The translations under genes and the position numbers were made by a program. The notes under the pieces are model-generated. The model saw nothing but the letters and a program-made list of their open reading frames with translations. It was not told the origin of the DNA and did not search any database. Positions 15,736 to 24,776 of a DNA stretch of 64,000 nucleotides are shown piece by piece. The stretch lies in contig NZ_CANLER010000001.1 of assembly GCF_947489715.1 (NCBI RefSeq), positions 1,054,001 to 1,118,000 of the forward strand, written 5' to 3'. The stretch comes from an uncultured Roseovarius sp. Lineage in GTDB: Bacteria; Pseudomonadota; Alphaproteobacteria; Rhodobacterales; Rhodobacteraceae. How positions within the stretch are numbered: the stretch's first letter is position 1; each line of letters opens with the position of its first letter.

Positions 15736-17472
15736 TCAGCGCTGTAAAAGTTCAAAAACCTTATCCCGTTCCGACAGGACCAACAGCAATGCCACATCGC
15801 CCGGCTGCAAGGCCTTGATGACTTTCGCAACCGCCTCCGAGGGCGAACCAGATTCAATCACCCGATCTGCGGGCATTCCATTTTGCTCACAGGCTTCAAC
15901 AATGAGGCGCGTCACATCACCCAACTCGCGACCCCTTAGGTAATCTTCCAATTCGGCAGCGAAAACAAAATCCGGATTCAGTTCAAGGGCCGATTTTGTC
16001 ACTTCACGGATATCGTCATCCGACCTGTCGCCGGCATGACTGAGTAGAACGAAGCGTCGTCTAGCTTCGATCCCGCCGACGGTTTCAGTCACCGCAGCTA
16101 TAGAATGGGGATTATGGGCGAAATCCACAAAAACCCGCGCGCCGTTCACGTCGAATTCGTTGAAACGCCCGGGGTTGTCGTTTGGGTCACTCTGAAAATT
16201 TGCAAGTCCCTTGGCAATATGGTTCGGCGCGATCCCGATCGCGTAACATGCGCAGGTTGCGGCTAGGACATTCCTAACATTGTGACGCGCCGCGCCGGAA
16301 ACGGTTATTGGAATATCCGAGACATCGGCGATGCTCAAGGTATCTCTGCCATCGAAAAAAACGATCTTGCCGTCTTGCTCCCAGGCACACGAAACTCCTG
16401 CAGCGCGCGCCTGTCTGATCTGCGGCGCATCCGCATCAAGAGAAAACCACCAGATCGTTACATCGGTTTGCGCCGCTTCGGTCACCACATAAGCGTCATC
16501 GGCATTCAGCACCAACACGCCATCCCGAGCTAACGCTCGATGCACCGAAAATTTCGCGCGTGCCAGCTCTTCCACCGTATTCACACCGTATTGCCCCAGA
16601 TGGTCTGCGGCCACGTTGGTGACGATTGCCACCCGTGCTGACCGCGTTGCCAACCCGCGACGCAGAATTCCACCACGAGCCACTTCGAGGAACGCCACCT
16701 CAAGCCTTTTATCACGCAGCAACAGCCGTGCACCGCCCGGTCCTGAATAGTCACCTTTGTCGAGCACTTCGTCACCGACACGCACAAAATCTGTCGAGGT
16801 AAGCCCCGAGACTTTGCCCGCTGCACGCGCAATAGCCGCGCAGAGGCGGGTGGTCGTGGTCTTGCCATTGGTGCCAGTTATCAGTGCAACAGGTGCATTA
16901 CGAAGCTCTCTCCAGTCGACATCTTGCGGATCGGGAAGGTTTGACACAGGCCAAACCTGAGAATACTGGCCATGACCGATAGAAACCTCATCATCGTCAC
17001 ATAAAATCTCGACACCGTGAGCCTGCCCTGCCTCGATCAAATGGGTCAGATCGGGATTGGCCTCTCGTTGCATGACCGATTTAAGATTGTTGATCATTTC
17101 ATCGAAATCGCCGGTCTCTGATGCCAGCAATTTTGCTGCTCCGAAATGCCATGCAGTCTCAGCAATAAAAATCGCAGAATAAAGCTGATCCATGGGTGCT
17201 GAAATCGCCAGATTATGCCCACCCTCAAAACCACGCTCAGTGATCAACTGATCCTGCCATCCCACTGCATCCAGTACCGATCGTGCATATTTTTGCCAAA
17301 GATTTGCAATCTGCTGCGGATCAAAACCCTCATAGTGAATCTCCAGGACAGCACCGGTGTGATCCCATAATAGTCCGGGACCTGTCAGACGACGACTATC
17401 TTCCAACCTCAAAGAACCGCTGGACGGTATATCAATCTCCAAAGCGTTCTCGATGTCGTCAACGGTATGCAC
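15736..17472 (-). CDS. CphA-like Mur ligase lacking the ATP-grasp domain
   Basis: 578-residue protein of the Mur ligase superfamily. The nucleotide-binding loop GTNGKTTTT is at residues 200-208, followed by YSGPGGARLLLRDKRLEVA and VARGGILRRGLATR, which closely parallel the Mur half of the neighbouring cyanophycin synthetase (TGPTSAQIVLRDPSVDFA, TARGGLVRSGLGYQ), and FVDFAHNPHS. The segment GVEILCDDDEVSIGHGQY (153-170) resembles CphA residues 187-206, but only about 30 residues separate it from the P-loop, against about 297 in CphA, so an ATP-grasp domain of about 265 residues is absent. It follows cphA by 12 bases in the same operon. It is not a usual CphA2, which keeps an inactive ATP-grasp domain. 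A role in cyanophycin metabolism is inferred; the reaction is unknown. Confidence 0.8.
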   Translation of the reverse strand: MHTVDDIENALEIDIPSSGSLRLEDSRRLTGPGLLWDHTGAVLEIHYEGFDPQQIANLWQKYARSVLDAVGWQDQLITERGFEGGHNLAISAPMDQLYSAIFIAETAWHFGAAKLLASETGDFDEMINNLKSVMQREANPDLTHLIEAGQAHGVEILCDDDEVSIGHGQYSQVWPVSNLPDPQDVDWRELRNAPVALITGTNGKTTTTRLCAAIARAAGKVSGLTSTDFVRVGDEVLDKGDYSGPGGARLLLRDKRLEVAFLEVARGGILRRGLATRSARVAIVTNVAADHLGQYGVNTVEELARAKFSVHRALARDGVLVLNADDAYVVTEAAQTDVTIWWFSLDADAPQIRQARAAGVSCAWEQDGKIVFFDGRDTLSIADVSDIPITVSGAARHNVRNVLAATCACYAIGIAPNHIAKGLANFQSDPNDNPGRFNEFDVNGARVFVDFAHNPHSIAAVTETVGGIEARRRFVLLSHAGDRSDDDIREVTKSALELNPDFVFAAELEDYLRGRELGDVTRLIVEACEQNGMPADRVIESGSPSEAVAKVIKALQPGDVALLLVLSERDKVFELLQR

Positions 17473-17484
17473 TGCGGACTCCTC

Positions 17485-20286
17485 TCAATCACCGCCCTCA
17501 TCGTCATTGCGCGCCAAACGGACGCCTCGCTCATCACGAATTAAAGATTCACCACCGCCAAGGATTTCATCAAACTCCGGTGGTGCAGGCTGCGGTGCGA
17601 CGGGTGTCGTCTCGGGCTCGGGGGCGTCCTCGCTATGGAAGTAAATCACCTGCTTCCAGCAACGCGCGCTGTCATCACCCAGGATGACCAGAAGATCGCC
17701 GTCTTCAGCCATGTTCAAGGCATGATCGACAGCGGTAACCTCATCCGGGATGACCGAAATCGCGGCGGCGTCGACCCCGTTTTTCATCAGACCTTCTCGT
17801 AACATCTGGGGAATTTCGTCTTCACCGCGACCTCGGCGGTTATCGTCCGCCTTGCAGATGTAGTGATCGAAATGCCCTGCAAGCGTACTGGCCGCGTCAT
17901 GTACATCTTCATCCCGTCGGTCGCCCGGCATGGACATGACAACGAGCCTACGGCCCGAAACATCCAGTCGCATGGCCAGATCGGAAATAGCCCCGATAGC
18001 GGCCGGGTTATGCGCATAATCAAGGATTACCTTGAAAGGGTGTTCATCAAAAACGTTGGTTCGCCCGGGCGCTTGGAAATAACTAGTGTCGAATGTACGT
18101 AGACCATGGCGAATATTGTCCAGATCAACGCCGAAACAGAAGGCCATCGCCGCAGCGACCATTGCATTCTGTACATTATAAAGCGCCTTGCCCTCCAGCG
18201 TAGCCGGTATCAGATGCGACCACAGAACCGGCAAATGCGTGCCCTTGTGGTATATGGTGATCATGTCACCATTCATTGCCTTTTCCAGCACCACAGCCTG
18301 ACCACCAGCCTGTATATGCTCTTTCACCAGCGCATGGTCGGAGTTCATGGTGATATAGCAAATCGAGTCGGCCTCGGAGAAATCTGCCATGCGCAGGCAA
18401 TTGATATCGTCAGCATTCAGAACAACGGTGTCGGTTGCGGATTCCACCACAACCCTTTTGACAACAGCCAGTTCCTCAACGGTATTAATGCCGCGCAATC
18501 CCAGATGGTCGGCCGAAACATTCAGGCAGGCCGCAACATTGGATCGCTGGTAGCCCAAACCGCTACGCACCAAACCGCCACGGGCCGTCTCCATTACTGC
18601 GAAGTCGACCGAAGGGTCACGCAACACGATCTGTGCCGATGTGGGCCCGGTCATGTCGCCTTTGACGCTCAGCTTGCCATCGACGTAAACCCCATCGGTC
18701 GAGGTCATGCCAACGATCTTGCCACTGGTTTTCATGATGTGCCCCAACATACGTGACGTTGTCGTCTTGCCGTTGGTTCCCGTAATCGCCGCAATCGGGA
18801 TGCGTTTTTCCGAGCCCACTGGGAAAAGCATGTCCATGACGGCACCTGATACATCGCGCGGTGTCCCCTCGGACGGGGCCACGTGCATCCGGAAACCGGG
18901 TGCCGCGTTCACTTCGACAATCGCGCCACCGATTTCCTTGTAGGATCGCGTGATGTCATCAATCAAAAAATCCACGCCACCAACATCAAGGCCCACGGCC
19001 ATAATCGCACGCTCCGCCATGTCGCGGTTATCAGGGTGCACCACATCGGTCATATCGATGGCTGTGCCACCTGTTGATAGGTTAGCGGTCGAACGCAGAT
19101 ATAACGCTTCGCCATCGGACAAGACCGTGTCCTCTGTGACACCGGCATCTGCCATCAAGCGTTTGGCCTGACTGTCCAGTTCCAAGTTGGTCAAGACTTT
19201 TTCATGACCAATGCCACGGCGTGGGTCACTGTTCACCTCTTCGATAAGTTGAGTGATCGTCTGTTTGCCATCGCCCACCACATGACCGGGTACGCGTTTG
19301 GCGACGGCCACCAACTTGTTATCAACCACCAGCATACGGTGATCAAACCCGGTTACAAAACTCTCCACAAGGATCGCGCGGCTTTTGGAATGCTCTTTTG
19401 CTTCATCAAAGGCGGTCGCAACCTCGTCGTCTGTGGTCAGGTTGATCGACACGCCACGCCCATGATTGGCGTCAAGCGGTTTGACCACAACGGGATGACC
19501 GATCCGCTGCGCTGCCCGCACAGCCTCGCGAGCGTTGTAGACCATGCGCTGTTGTGGCACTGGAAGGCCCAGATCGTTAAGCAGGTTATGCGTATCTTCC
19601 TTATCGCAGGAAATCTCGACCGCGATGTGGCGGGTCTGCGAGGTAATGGTCGCTTGAATGCGCTGCTGGTATTTACCGTGGCCGAATTGAACCAACGAAT
19701 AGTCATTGAGCCTGATCCAGGGGATTCCACGCTCCTCCGCCGCCTTGACAAGAGAACCGGTAGAGGGGCCAAACTCTTTGCGTTGCGCGCGCAGGACAAA
19801 GGAACGCAACTCCTCGTCCCAGTCGAACTCGGGATCGAAATCATATTCGACCTGCGCTTTCAGGGCATCGGGCAACAGATGCATCAACAGTCGCAACGCC
19901 AGTTGACCCGCCGCCAAACCAACATCGCGCTGACGGTATTGATAGACCATGTTGTACTGCGCCGGATCGCCAGTCCCTCGGGTCCGGCCAAAGGTCACCT
20001 CAGTGCCGGCTACCCCCTGAATTTCCAGCGCGCAATGCTCCATTATGTGACCCATCCAAGTGCCTTCATCTTCGCGCAGACGTCGAATGAAGCCACCCGG
20101 TTCACGGTAAGAGCACCCATGCTCGTCCAGACCCGGCAAAGCATTGGTCAGCCCTTCAATGAACTCTTCACCGATTCTGGCGGAAGGCCATTCTTCCAAC
20201 ACACCAAGATCAACAACATGGCGGATTACGGGGAACCGAGCCCAGACGTTTGGCCCTACAAAGACGTTGGTTGAAACGATTTTCAT
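17485..20286 (-). CDS. cphA: Cyanophycin synthetase
   Basis: 933-residue two-ATP-site ligase that builds cyanophycin, a poly-aspartate chain carrying arginine side groups. Domains in order: an N domain (1 to about 160) with GTWMGHIMEHCALEIQGVAG, holding HxxEH at 80-84; an ATP-grasp domain (about 210-490) with VVVKPLDANHGRGVSINL and GGAIVEVNAAPGFRMH, which adds aspartate; and a Mur-ligase domain with GTNGKTTT at 503-510 and ADHLGLRGINTVEELA, which adds arginine. The length is only slightly above that of most CphA proteins. RBS AGAGGGAG lies shortly before the ATG. cphB lies 47 bases upstream and the truncated paralogue 12 bases downstream. A nitrogen and carbon storage role is likely; polymer should be visible as granules. 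Confidence 0.95.
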   Translation of the reverse strand: MKIVSTNVFVGPNVWARFPVIRHVVDLGVLEEWPSARIGEEFIEGLTNALPGLDEHGCSYREPGGFIRRLREDEGTWMGHIMEHCALEIQGVAGTEVTFGRTRGTGDPAQYNMVYQYRQRDVGLAAGQLALRLLMHLLPDALKAQVEYDFDPEFDWDEELRSFVLRAQRKEFGPSTGSLVKAAEERGIPWIRLNDYSLVQFGHGKYQQRIQATITSQTRHIAVEISCDKEDTHNLLNDLGLPVPQQRMVYNAREAVRAAQRIGHPVVVKPLDANHGRGVSINLTTDDEVATAFDEAKEHSKSRAILVESFVTGFDHRMLVVDNKLVAVAKRVPGHVVGDGKQTITQLIEEVNSDPRRGIGHEKVLTNLELDSQAKRLMADAGVTEDTVLSDGEALYLRSTANLSTGGTAIDMTDVVHPDNRDMAERAIMAVGLDVGGVDFLIDDITRSYKEIGGAIVEVNAAPGFRMHVAPSEGTPRDVSGAVMDMLFPVGSEKRIPIAAITGTNGKTTTSRMLGHIMKTSGKIVGMTSTDGVYVDGKLSVKGDMTGPTSAQIVLRDPSVDFAVMETARGGLVRSGLGYQRSNVAACLNVSADHLGLRGINTVEELAVVKRVVVESATDTVVLNADDINCLRMADFSEADSICYITMNSDHALVKEHIQAGGQAVVLEKAMNGDMITIYHKGTHLPVLWSHLIPATLEGKALYNVQNAMVAAAMAFCFGVDLDNIRHGLRTFDTSYFQAPGRTNVFDEHPFKVILDYAHNPAAIGAISDLAMRLDVSGRRLVVMSMPGDRRDEDVHDAASTLAGHFDHYICKADDNRRGRGEDEIPQMLREGLMKNGVDAAAISVIPDEVTAVDHALNMAEDGDLLVILGDDSARCWKQVIYFHSEDAPEPETTPVAPQPAPPEFDEILGGGESLIRDERGVRLARNDDEGGD

Positions 20287-20333
20287 TATCGGCTCCCTCT
20301 TTTTATTTTTAACGCGCCAACATTGGCCTCCGC

Positions 20334-21197
20334 TTACTCGCTGGAGACCAGTAGGCTGCAGAAATGAGCATGTTCGTCCGGTGGATAGGCCTGACGTGCG
20401 TTTAGATCATAACGGCATCCCTGACCCAAAACGTCAATGCGTAAGCCCAAAAGACTGATGGCTTCGCCATTGGATGCTTCCCACATGGAGGAATGCGTCA
20501 GTTGGCTGGCATCGACGACTGTCACCGTACCGCTGCCAACGACCTCGAAAACATTATCCGGCCCGATAAACGCCGCCGTATCCTCGTCAATACCAAGCCC
20601 GATCAGAAACGGGTTGTATGAGGATGCCGTCAGTAACCGGCCCAAGCGGTTTCGTTGTGTGAAATGCTGGTCGATTATCACCGCATTGGTCAGGCCCATA
20701 CCTGGTGCCAGGCTGATATTGCCCTCGGCTGGGGCGCTATTGCTGCTACCGCCAGCCACCATATGTTCGGACATGATCGAGGCACCGGCAGAAGTGCCTG
20801 CCACAGGCACGCCAGCCGCGTTCTGGCGCCGAATTTTTTGTGCCACCAACGTGCCGCCGATAATGGTCGACAAGCGCAGTTGATTGCCACCAGTCATAAA
20901 TATGCCCGTTGCGCGGTCAAGCATATGTGCGAATTCCGGGTTATCGCAATCCGAGCGCCGGGCGATCGGTAGATACTCAACCTGCGCGGCACCGAGGTCC
21001 GAGAATATCCGGTGATAATCTGGACCGGTCTCTTCTAACCGCGACGCTGTTGGGATCACAACGATATCTGCCCTGTCGCCGCCCGACATCTCAACAAAAC
21101 GACGATGAATCTGCATCTCTTTCTTGCGATCCTCACCCCCACCAATTGGGATGATAAATCCACGTTCCGTGTTGTCGGGCACTGGGGCTGGACACAT
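20334..21197 (-). CDS. cphB: Cyanophycinase
   Basis: 287-residue serine exopeptidase of the S51 family that cleaves cyanophycin to beta-Asp-Arg dipeptides. The opening GFIIPIGGGEDR and the nucleophile block VAGTSAGASIMSEHM (Ser136) are diagnostic, with IIDQHFTQRNRLGRL providing the conserved His/Arg substrate-binding region and GIDEDTAAF following. It is the first gene of the minus-strand operon cphB-cphA-Mur ligase. No signal peptide is seen, so it is cytosolic, as needed to mobilise stored polymer. No isoaspartyl dipeptidase is in the window to finish the breakdown. The ATG at 21197 lacks a strong Shine-Dalgarno sequence. Confidence 0.94.
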   Translation of the reverse strand: MCPAPVPDNTERGFIIPIGGGEDRKKEMQIHRRFVEMSGGDRADIVVIPTASRLEETGPDYHRIFSDLGAAQVEYLPIARRSDCDNPEFAHMLDRATGIFMTGGNQLRLSTIIGGTLVAQKIRRQNAAGVPVAGTSAGASIMSEHMVAGGSSNSAPAEGNISLAPGMGLTNAVIIDQHFTQRNRLGRLLTASSYNPFLIGLGIDEDTAAFIGPDNVFEVVGSGTVTVVDASQLTHSSMWEASNGEAISLLGLRIDVLGQGCRYDLNARQAYPPDEHAHFCSLLVSSE

Positions 21198-21329
21198 TCT
21201 GATTTATTCTCGAGTTATTGGAGCGCGCGGGCGAGCGCGGCTTGGTTACGGTGTTTTCAGATGTCCCAGTCAAATGAGGCTGTCAGGTGGGGTCAATAGG
21301 AAACCGTTAAAAAAACCGGCAAAGGGTAA

Positions 21330-24300
21330 CTAATAATCCTTTTCAAAGAAAACTCCGACGCCAGAACTGCCATCCGAGCCAAATGAACCGCGCACTTTGG
21401 TGCGGCGCGAAAGGTCGATATTAAGATTGATTTCCGTGTTGGATTCATCTCCGATCTGAACGTCGGTATAAACCTTGTCGCCGATGTACTTGCCGATACC
21501 AACCGAGGTTTCACCATCATCATCGGCGTTTACACTGAAGTCATCTACGCCAGTGGCTTCTCGGACGCGTTCGGCCAGACTTATACCACCCCGACCCGCA
21601 AGCGTTGCCACGGCTGATGCCAATTGCAGCGCCTGAAATGCGGATAGTGAACCGACATCACGTCCGAACAAAAGTCGCGCCAAAACCTCGTCCTCCGGAA
21701 GTGACGGGTCTGACTCGAACGTCACTTCGGGTTCATCAGCGCGTCCCTCGATTACGATCCGAACCACGGTATCGTCGTCGCTGACAGTACTTGCCACAAG
21801 CCGGAGACCGGGCACAAAATCACCCTGCAATCTTGCCCGCCCCTCATCCAAAGTCAGCCGCTTGCCCAGAATATCAAGCCGTCCCCGGATCAGATCGAAA
21901 CCGCCAATGGGAATGATATCCGCGGTCGTGCCTGTCACCCGAAACCGGCCGCCCAATTCCGCATCCACTCCGCGACCGCGCACAAAAATCCGACTGTCCG
22001 ACACGATCAGGATATCCAGGCCGATGGCCAAACCGCCCGATTTGGCCTCGTCCTCTGAAGGTTTATCCAGCAGTCCGGCAAAACGGCGGGTCTGGCGCAC
22101 GTCACCAGGTTCGTTCACATGCGAAATCTCGGGAATACTGCCAACGCCCAAGCTACTTGAGGGAACGCGAATTTCGGTGTTATCCAGATTGATCCGACCA
22201 GCGATATTCAGGCTGTCGGGCACCGTGCCTGACAAAAGCAGGTTCCCTCGCGCGGTCGTCTCAAACAATTTAGCGTCGCGTATGACGGCATCTAGGATCT
22301 GTATCCCCAGATTTGTCGCATAAGGTGCACCCGTACCGACCTGACCCGCAATCACGAACCGACCGCCAGTGGCGAGCGTTGCACTTGCCTGGACCTCTGC
22401 GAGGTTACCACTCAAATTGATAGCGACATCAGTATCCGTCAGGGCATTTTGCAAATCCGGAAGTGAAAGCCGCGCGCCGCTTGTATTCAGTCGCCCCGAC
22501 AGTGACGAGACCTTCAGAGGGCCGTCCAGTTTCAGATCGAACTCCGCCATACCTTGAGCCGCGTTGGGGTGCAGGCGTCGGTTGGCTAAGGCCAGTGGCA
22601 ATGTCCCATCGATTTCCAGATTTGCACGGGTAACATCTGATCTGACGGTTCCGGCAACTGCGAAAGTACTTCCACCAGGTCCCTGCCCGGTCGTGTCGAC
22701 AGTCCAGTCACTACCTTTCTGCCGTATCGACGCGTCAAAGCTGGCGCTCCCAGGCAAATCAGGCAATAGCGCCCCGACATTGCCAATATTACCCGAAAGC
22801 TTCACGCTGGGTTCACCATCGTTGGGAACGGTCAACCGGCCTTTGGCATCTGATTGAAAGGGTCCACTTCCTTCAAGGTCGATCAACCAGCCCGTATCAT
22901 GCTCCGTGGCCTCACCGCTCAGGTTTACTGGCCCGGCAATGCCACTGACAAATCGACTGATATCATCCAACGCTGCACTGAATTCGAAATTGGTCTGACC
23001 GGAGTTAATGAACCCGTCCGCCGTCGCGCGACCTGCCAGTGTTTTCACCTCCGCCGCGTGCAATGTCAGCCCGTTTTCGTCCCGTTTGCCTGATGCAGAA
23101 AATGTACTGTCACCAACCAGCGCCGAATCCACCTTGTCGATGCCGATTGTCAGATCAGTCCCCGTGGCATTCAGGTCCAGATCGAACGCACCAGTAAGCA
23201 ATGCGGCCTCACCGCTCAATTTGGCGTTGACCGCGCCCGACAATGGCCGCCCAGAAATATCCGATAACCTTTCCAGATTTTCGACCTCTGCCTGGAATTC
23301 ACCTGTGAAAGTGGCAGCACTATCCAACCCGGACAATTTTCCCACCCCGGAGAGTTGCATGCCATCACCAGTCAACCTGAAATCATTCAAGTCGAGCAGC
23401 TGTCCTTCACTCCAACCCAGATCGCCTGTGATCTCAAGGTTATCACCTAACGCTTGCGTCAACGCTTCGTCTTTGAACGCAATCCCGCGCACAAGACTGT
23501 CGATCTTCGCGGTCACTGCGCGCGTATCACCACTCTGAATGACACCATTCGCAGCAAGCTCCAGCTTATCCAGCGTCACGTCCGGCCTTTCGAAGCCGGT
23601 CATGTCAACCTCAAAAATCCAGACATCCCCCTCACTTGCATCAAATAGCGCTGTTAGCTCCGCTCGGCGTAGTTTTGTTTCCGGCCCAGTCACAGGCAAA
23701 ATCACCGGCGATTGGTCAGCGTTTTCCATCACCCCTCTGAATTCAAACTGTTCTGGCAGACCATCGGCGGTAACGGAAAGCTGACCTTCCAATAAGAGCG
23801 CCGCCGCTTTCAGCTTGAGCTTTTCAAGCGTCACACGACCGTCAGGGAACAACTGGACCAGACTTTGCAGACCAACATCCCTGCCAAAGAAAGGTTGGTA
23901 TTGCGGTGCAAACAGAGGGGCTAGATCGCCAGAAACATCGACCGAGATAATTCTTGGGAGTTCCTGATTTTCGTCCTGCACAGGACTGCCCTCGGCACTC
24001 ACTGTTTGGGTGCTTACCTGTCCCGTCAGACGATCTTGGCCATCGCTTCGAAGGCCAATCTCAGCCACAAATTCGTCAATTGGCGCGTCACCTTTGACCG
24101 TCAGCTCCAAGGCCGGTTTCCCAGGCAGGTTCAAAAGCGTGGAGGTGATCCCGTCCTTCGCCTCATCCAGCGTCAGATCCAGCGCCAGTTGACGTGTCAG
24201 ATTGGCATAACTGCCATCCAACTCAAAGCTTCCACGCGGCCCCTTGCTTCGGACAATATTCAGCTTCGCCTGACCTTCGCCACCTTCCAGCGTCACCGAG

Positions 24301-24776
24301 CCGTCGACTGAAAGCGTAATTACCTCACCCAGCAAAGTCTCACCCAATGTGACTTCCTTGACTGAAAGAGACCCAATATCAATGCTGACGGGCAGTTCGG
24401 GCAATGAAAAGCTTCCCGACGCTTCGGGACTTACCTCGTCATCAGGCACGGGCGCGCGTGCCACGTCGATCTTTGCAGCTGAAATCTGTTCGATGTTGAT
24501 CCTACCTTGCAGGATCGCCAGGCGGTTCCAGTCCAATACCGCGTCGGTCAGCGTCAGCCAGATTCCGTCAGCATCGGCAATCGTCATACGATCCATGCTG
24601 ACACGAGAACTCAGCGCACCCTTAAAGCCGTCAATCTGAACATCCCGACCAAGTCCTGAAAGAGCGTCTTCCAGATAGCGTGTAATCCGTCCTTTATCTT
24701 CCTCGCTCGTGCTCTCTTGCGCGAAGAAGGTCAATGGCCAGGCAATCAGAAGGAAAATAGCAAATAATCGACGCAT
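21330..24776 (-). CDS. tamB: Translocation and assembly module subunit TamB
   Basis: 1148-residue inner-membrane-anchored periplasmic protein. An N-terminal signal anchor (MRRLFAIFLLIAWPLTFFAQ) is followed by about 1,000 residues of repetitive beta-strand sequence typical of TamB/AsmA-like bridges, and the conserved C-terminal DUF490 domain with RGRLDILGKRLTLDEGRARL, PEVTFESDPSLPEDEVLARL and the ending RGSFGSDGSSGVGVFFEKDY. TamB works with the outer-membrane TamA in moving lipids and assembling some outer-membrane proteins. Its start overlaps the tamA stop (TGATG), so the two are translationally coupled. It is somewhat shorter than enterobacterial TamB (about 1,260). Confidence 0.94.
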   Translation of the reverse strand: MRRLFAIFLLIAWPLTFFAQESTSEEDKGRITRYLEDALSGLGRDVQIDGFKGALSSRVSMDRMTIADADGIWLTLTDAVLDWNRLAILQGRINIEQISAAKIDVARAPVPDDEVSPEASGSFSLPELPVSIDIGSLSVKEVTLGETLLGEVITLSVDGSVTLEGGEGQAKLNIVRSKGPRGSFELDGSYANLTRQLALDLTLDEAKDGITSTLLNLPGKPALELTVKGDAPIDEFVAEIGLRSDGQDRLTGQVSTQTVSAEGSPVQDENQELPRIISVDVSGDLAPLFAPQYQPFFGRDVGLQSLVQLFPDGRVTLEKLKLKAAALLLEGQLSVTADGLPEQFEFRGVMENADQSPVILPVTGPETKLRRAELTALFDASEGDVWIFEVDMTGFERPDVTLDKLELAANGVIQSGDTRAVTAKIDSLVRGIAFKDEALTQALGDNLEITGDLGWSEGQLLDLNDFRLTGDGMQLSGVGKLSGLDSAATFTGEFQAEVENLERLSDISGRPLSGAVNAKLSGEAALLTGAFDLDLNATGTDLTIGIDKVDSALVGDSTFSASGKRDENGLTLHAAEVKTLAGRATADGFINSGQTNFEFSAALDDISRFVSGIAGPVNLSGEATEHDTGWLIDLEGSGPFQSDAKGRLTVPNDGEPSVKLSGNIGNVGALLPDLPGSASFDASIRQKGSDWTVDTTGQGPGGSTFAVAGTVRSDVTRANLEIDGTLPLALANRRLHPNAAQGMAEFDLKLDGPLKVSSLSGRLNTSGARLSLPDLQNALTDTDVAINLSGNLAEVQASATLATGGRFVIAGQVGTGAPYATNLGIQILDAVIRDAKLFETTARGNLLLSGTVPDSLNIAGRINLDNTEIRVPSSSLGVGSIPEISHVNEPGDVRQTRRFAGLLDKPSEDEAKSGGLAIGLDILIVSDSRIFVRGRGVDAELGGRFRVTGTTADIIPIGGFDLIRGRLDILGKRLTLDEGRARLQGDFVPGLRLVASTVSDDDTVVRIVIEGRADEPEVTFESDPSLPEDEVLARLLFGRDVGSLSAFQALQLASAVATLAGRGGISLAERVREATGVDDFSVNADDDGETSVGIGKYIGDKVYTDVQIGDESNTEINLNIDLSRRTKVRGSFGSDGSSGVGVFFEKDY

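Noticed and set aside
19204..20274. A 356-codon plus-strand open frame
   Set aside because: It is antisense to cphA, which is unmistakable; the frame is a composition artefact.
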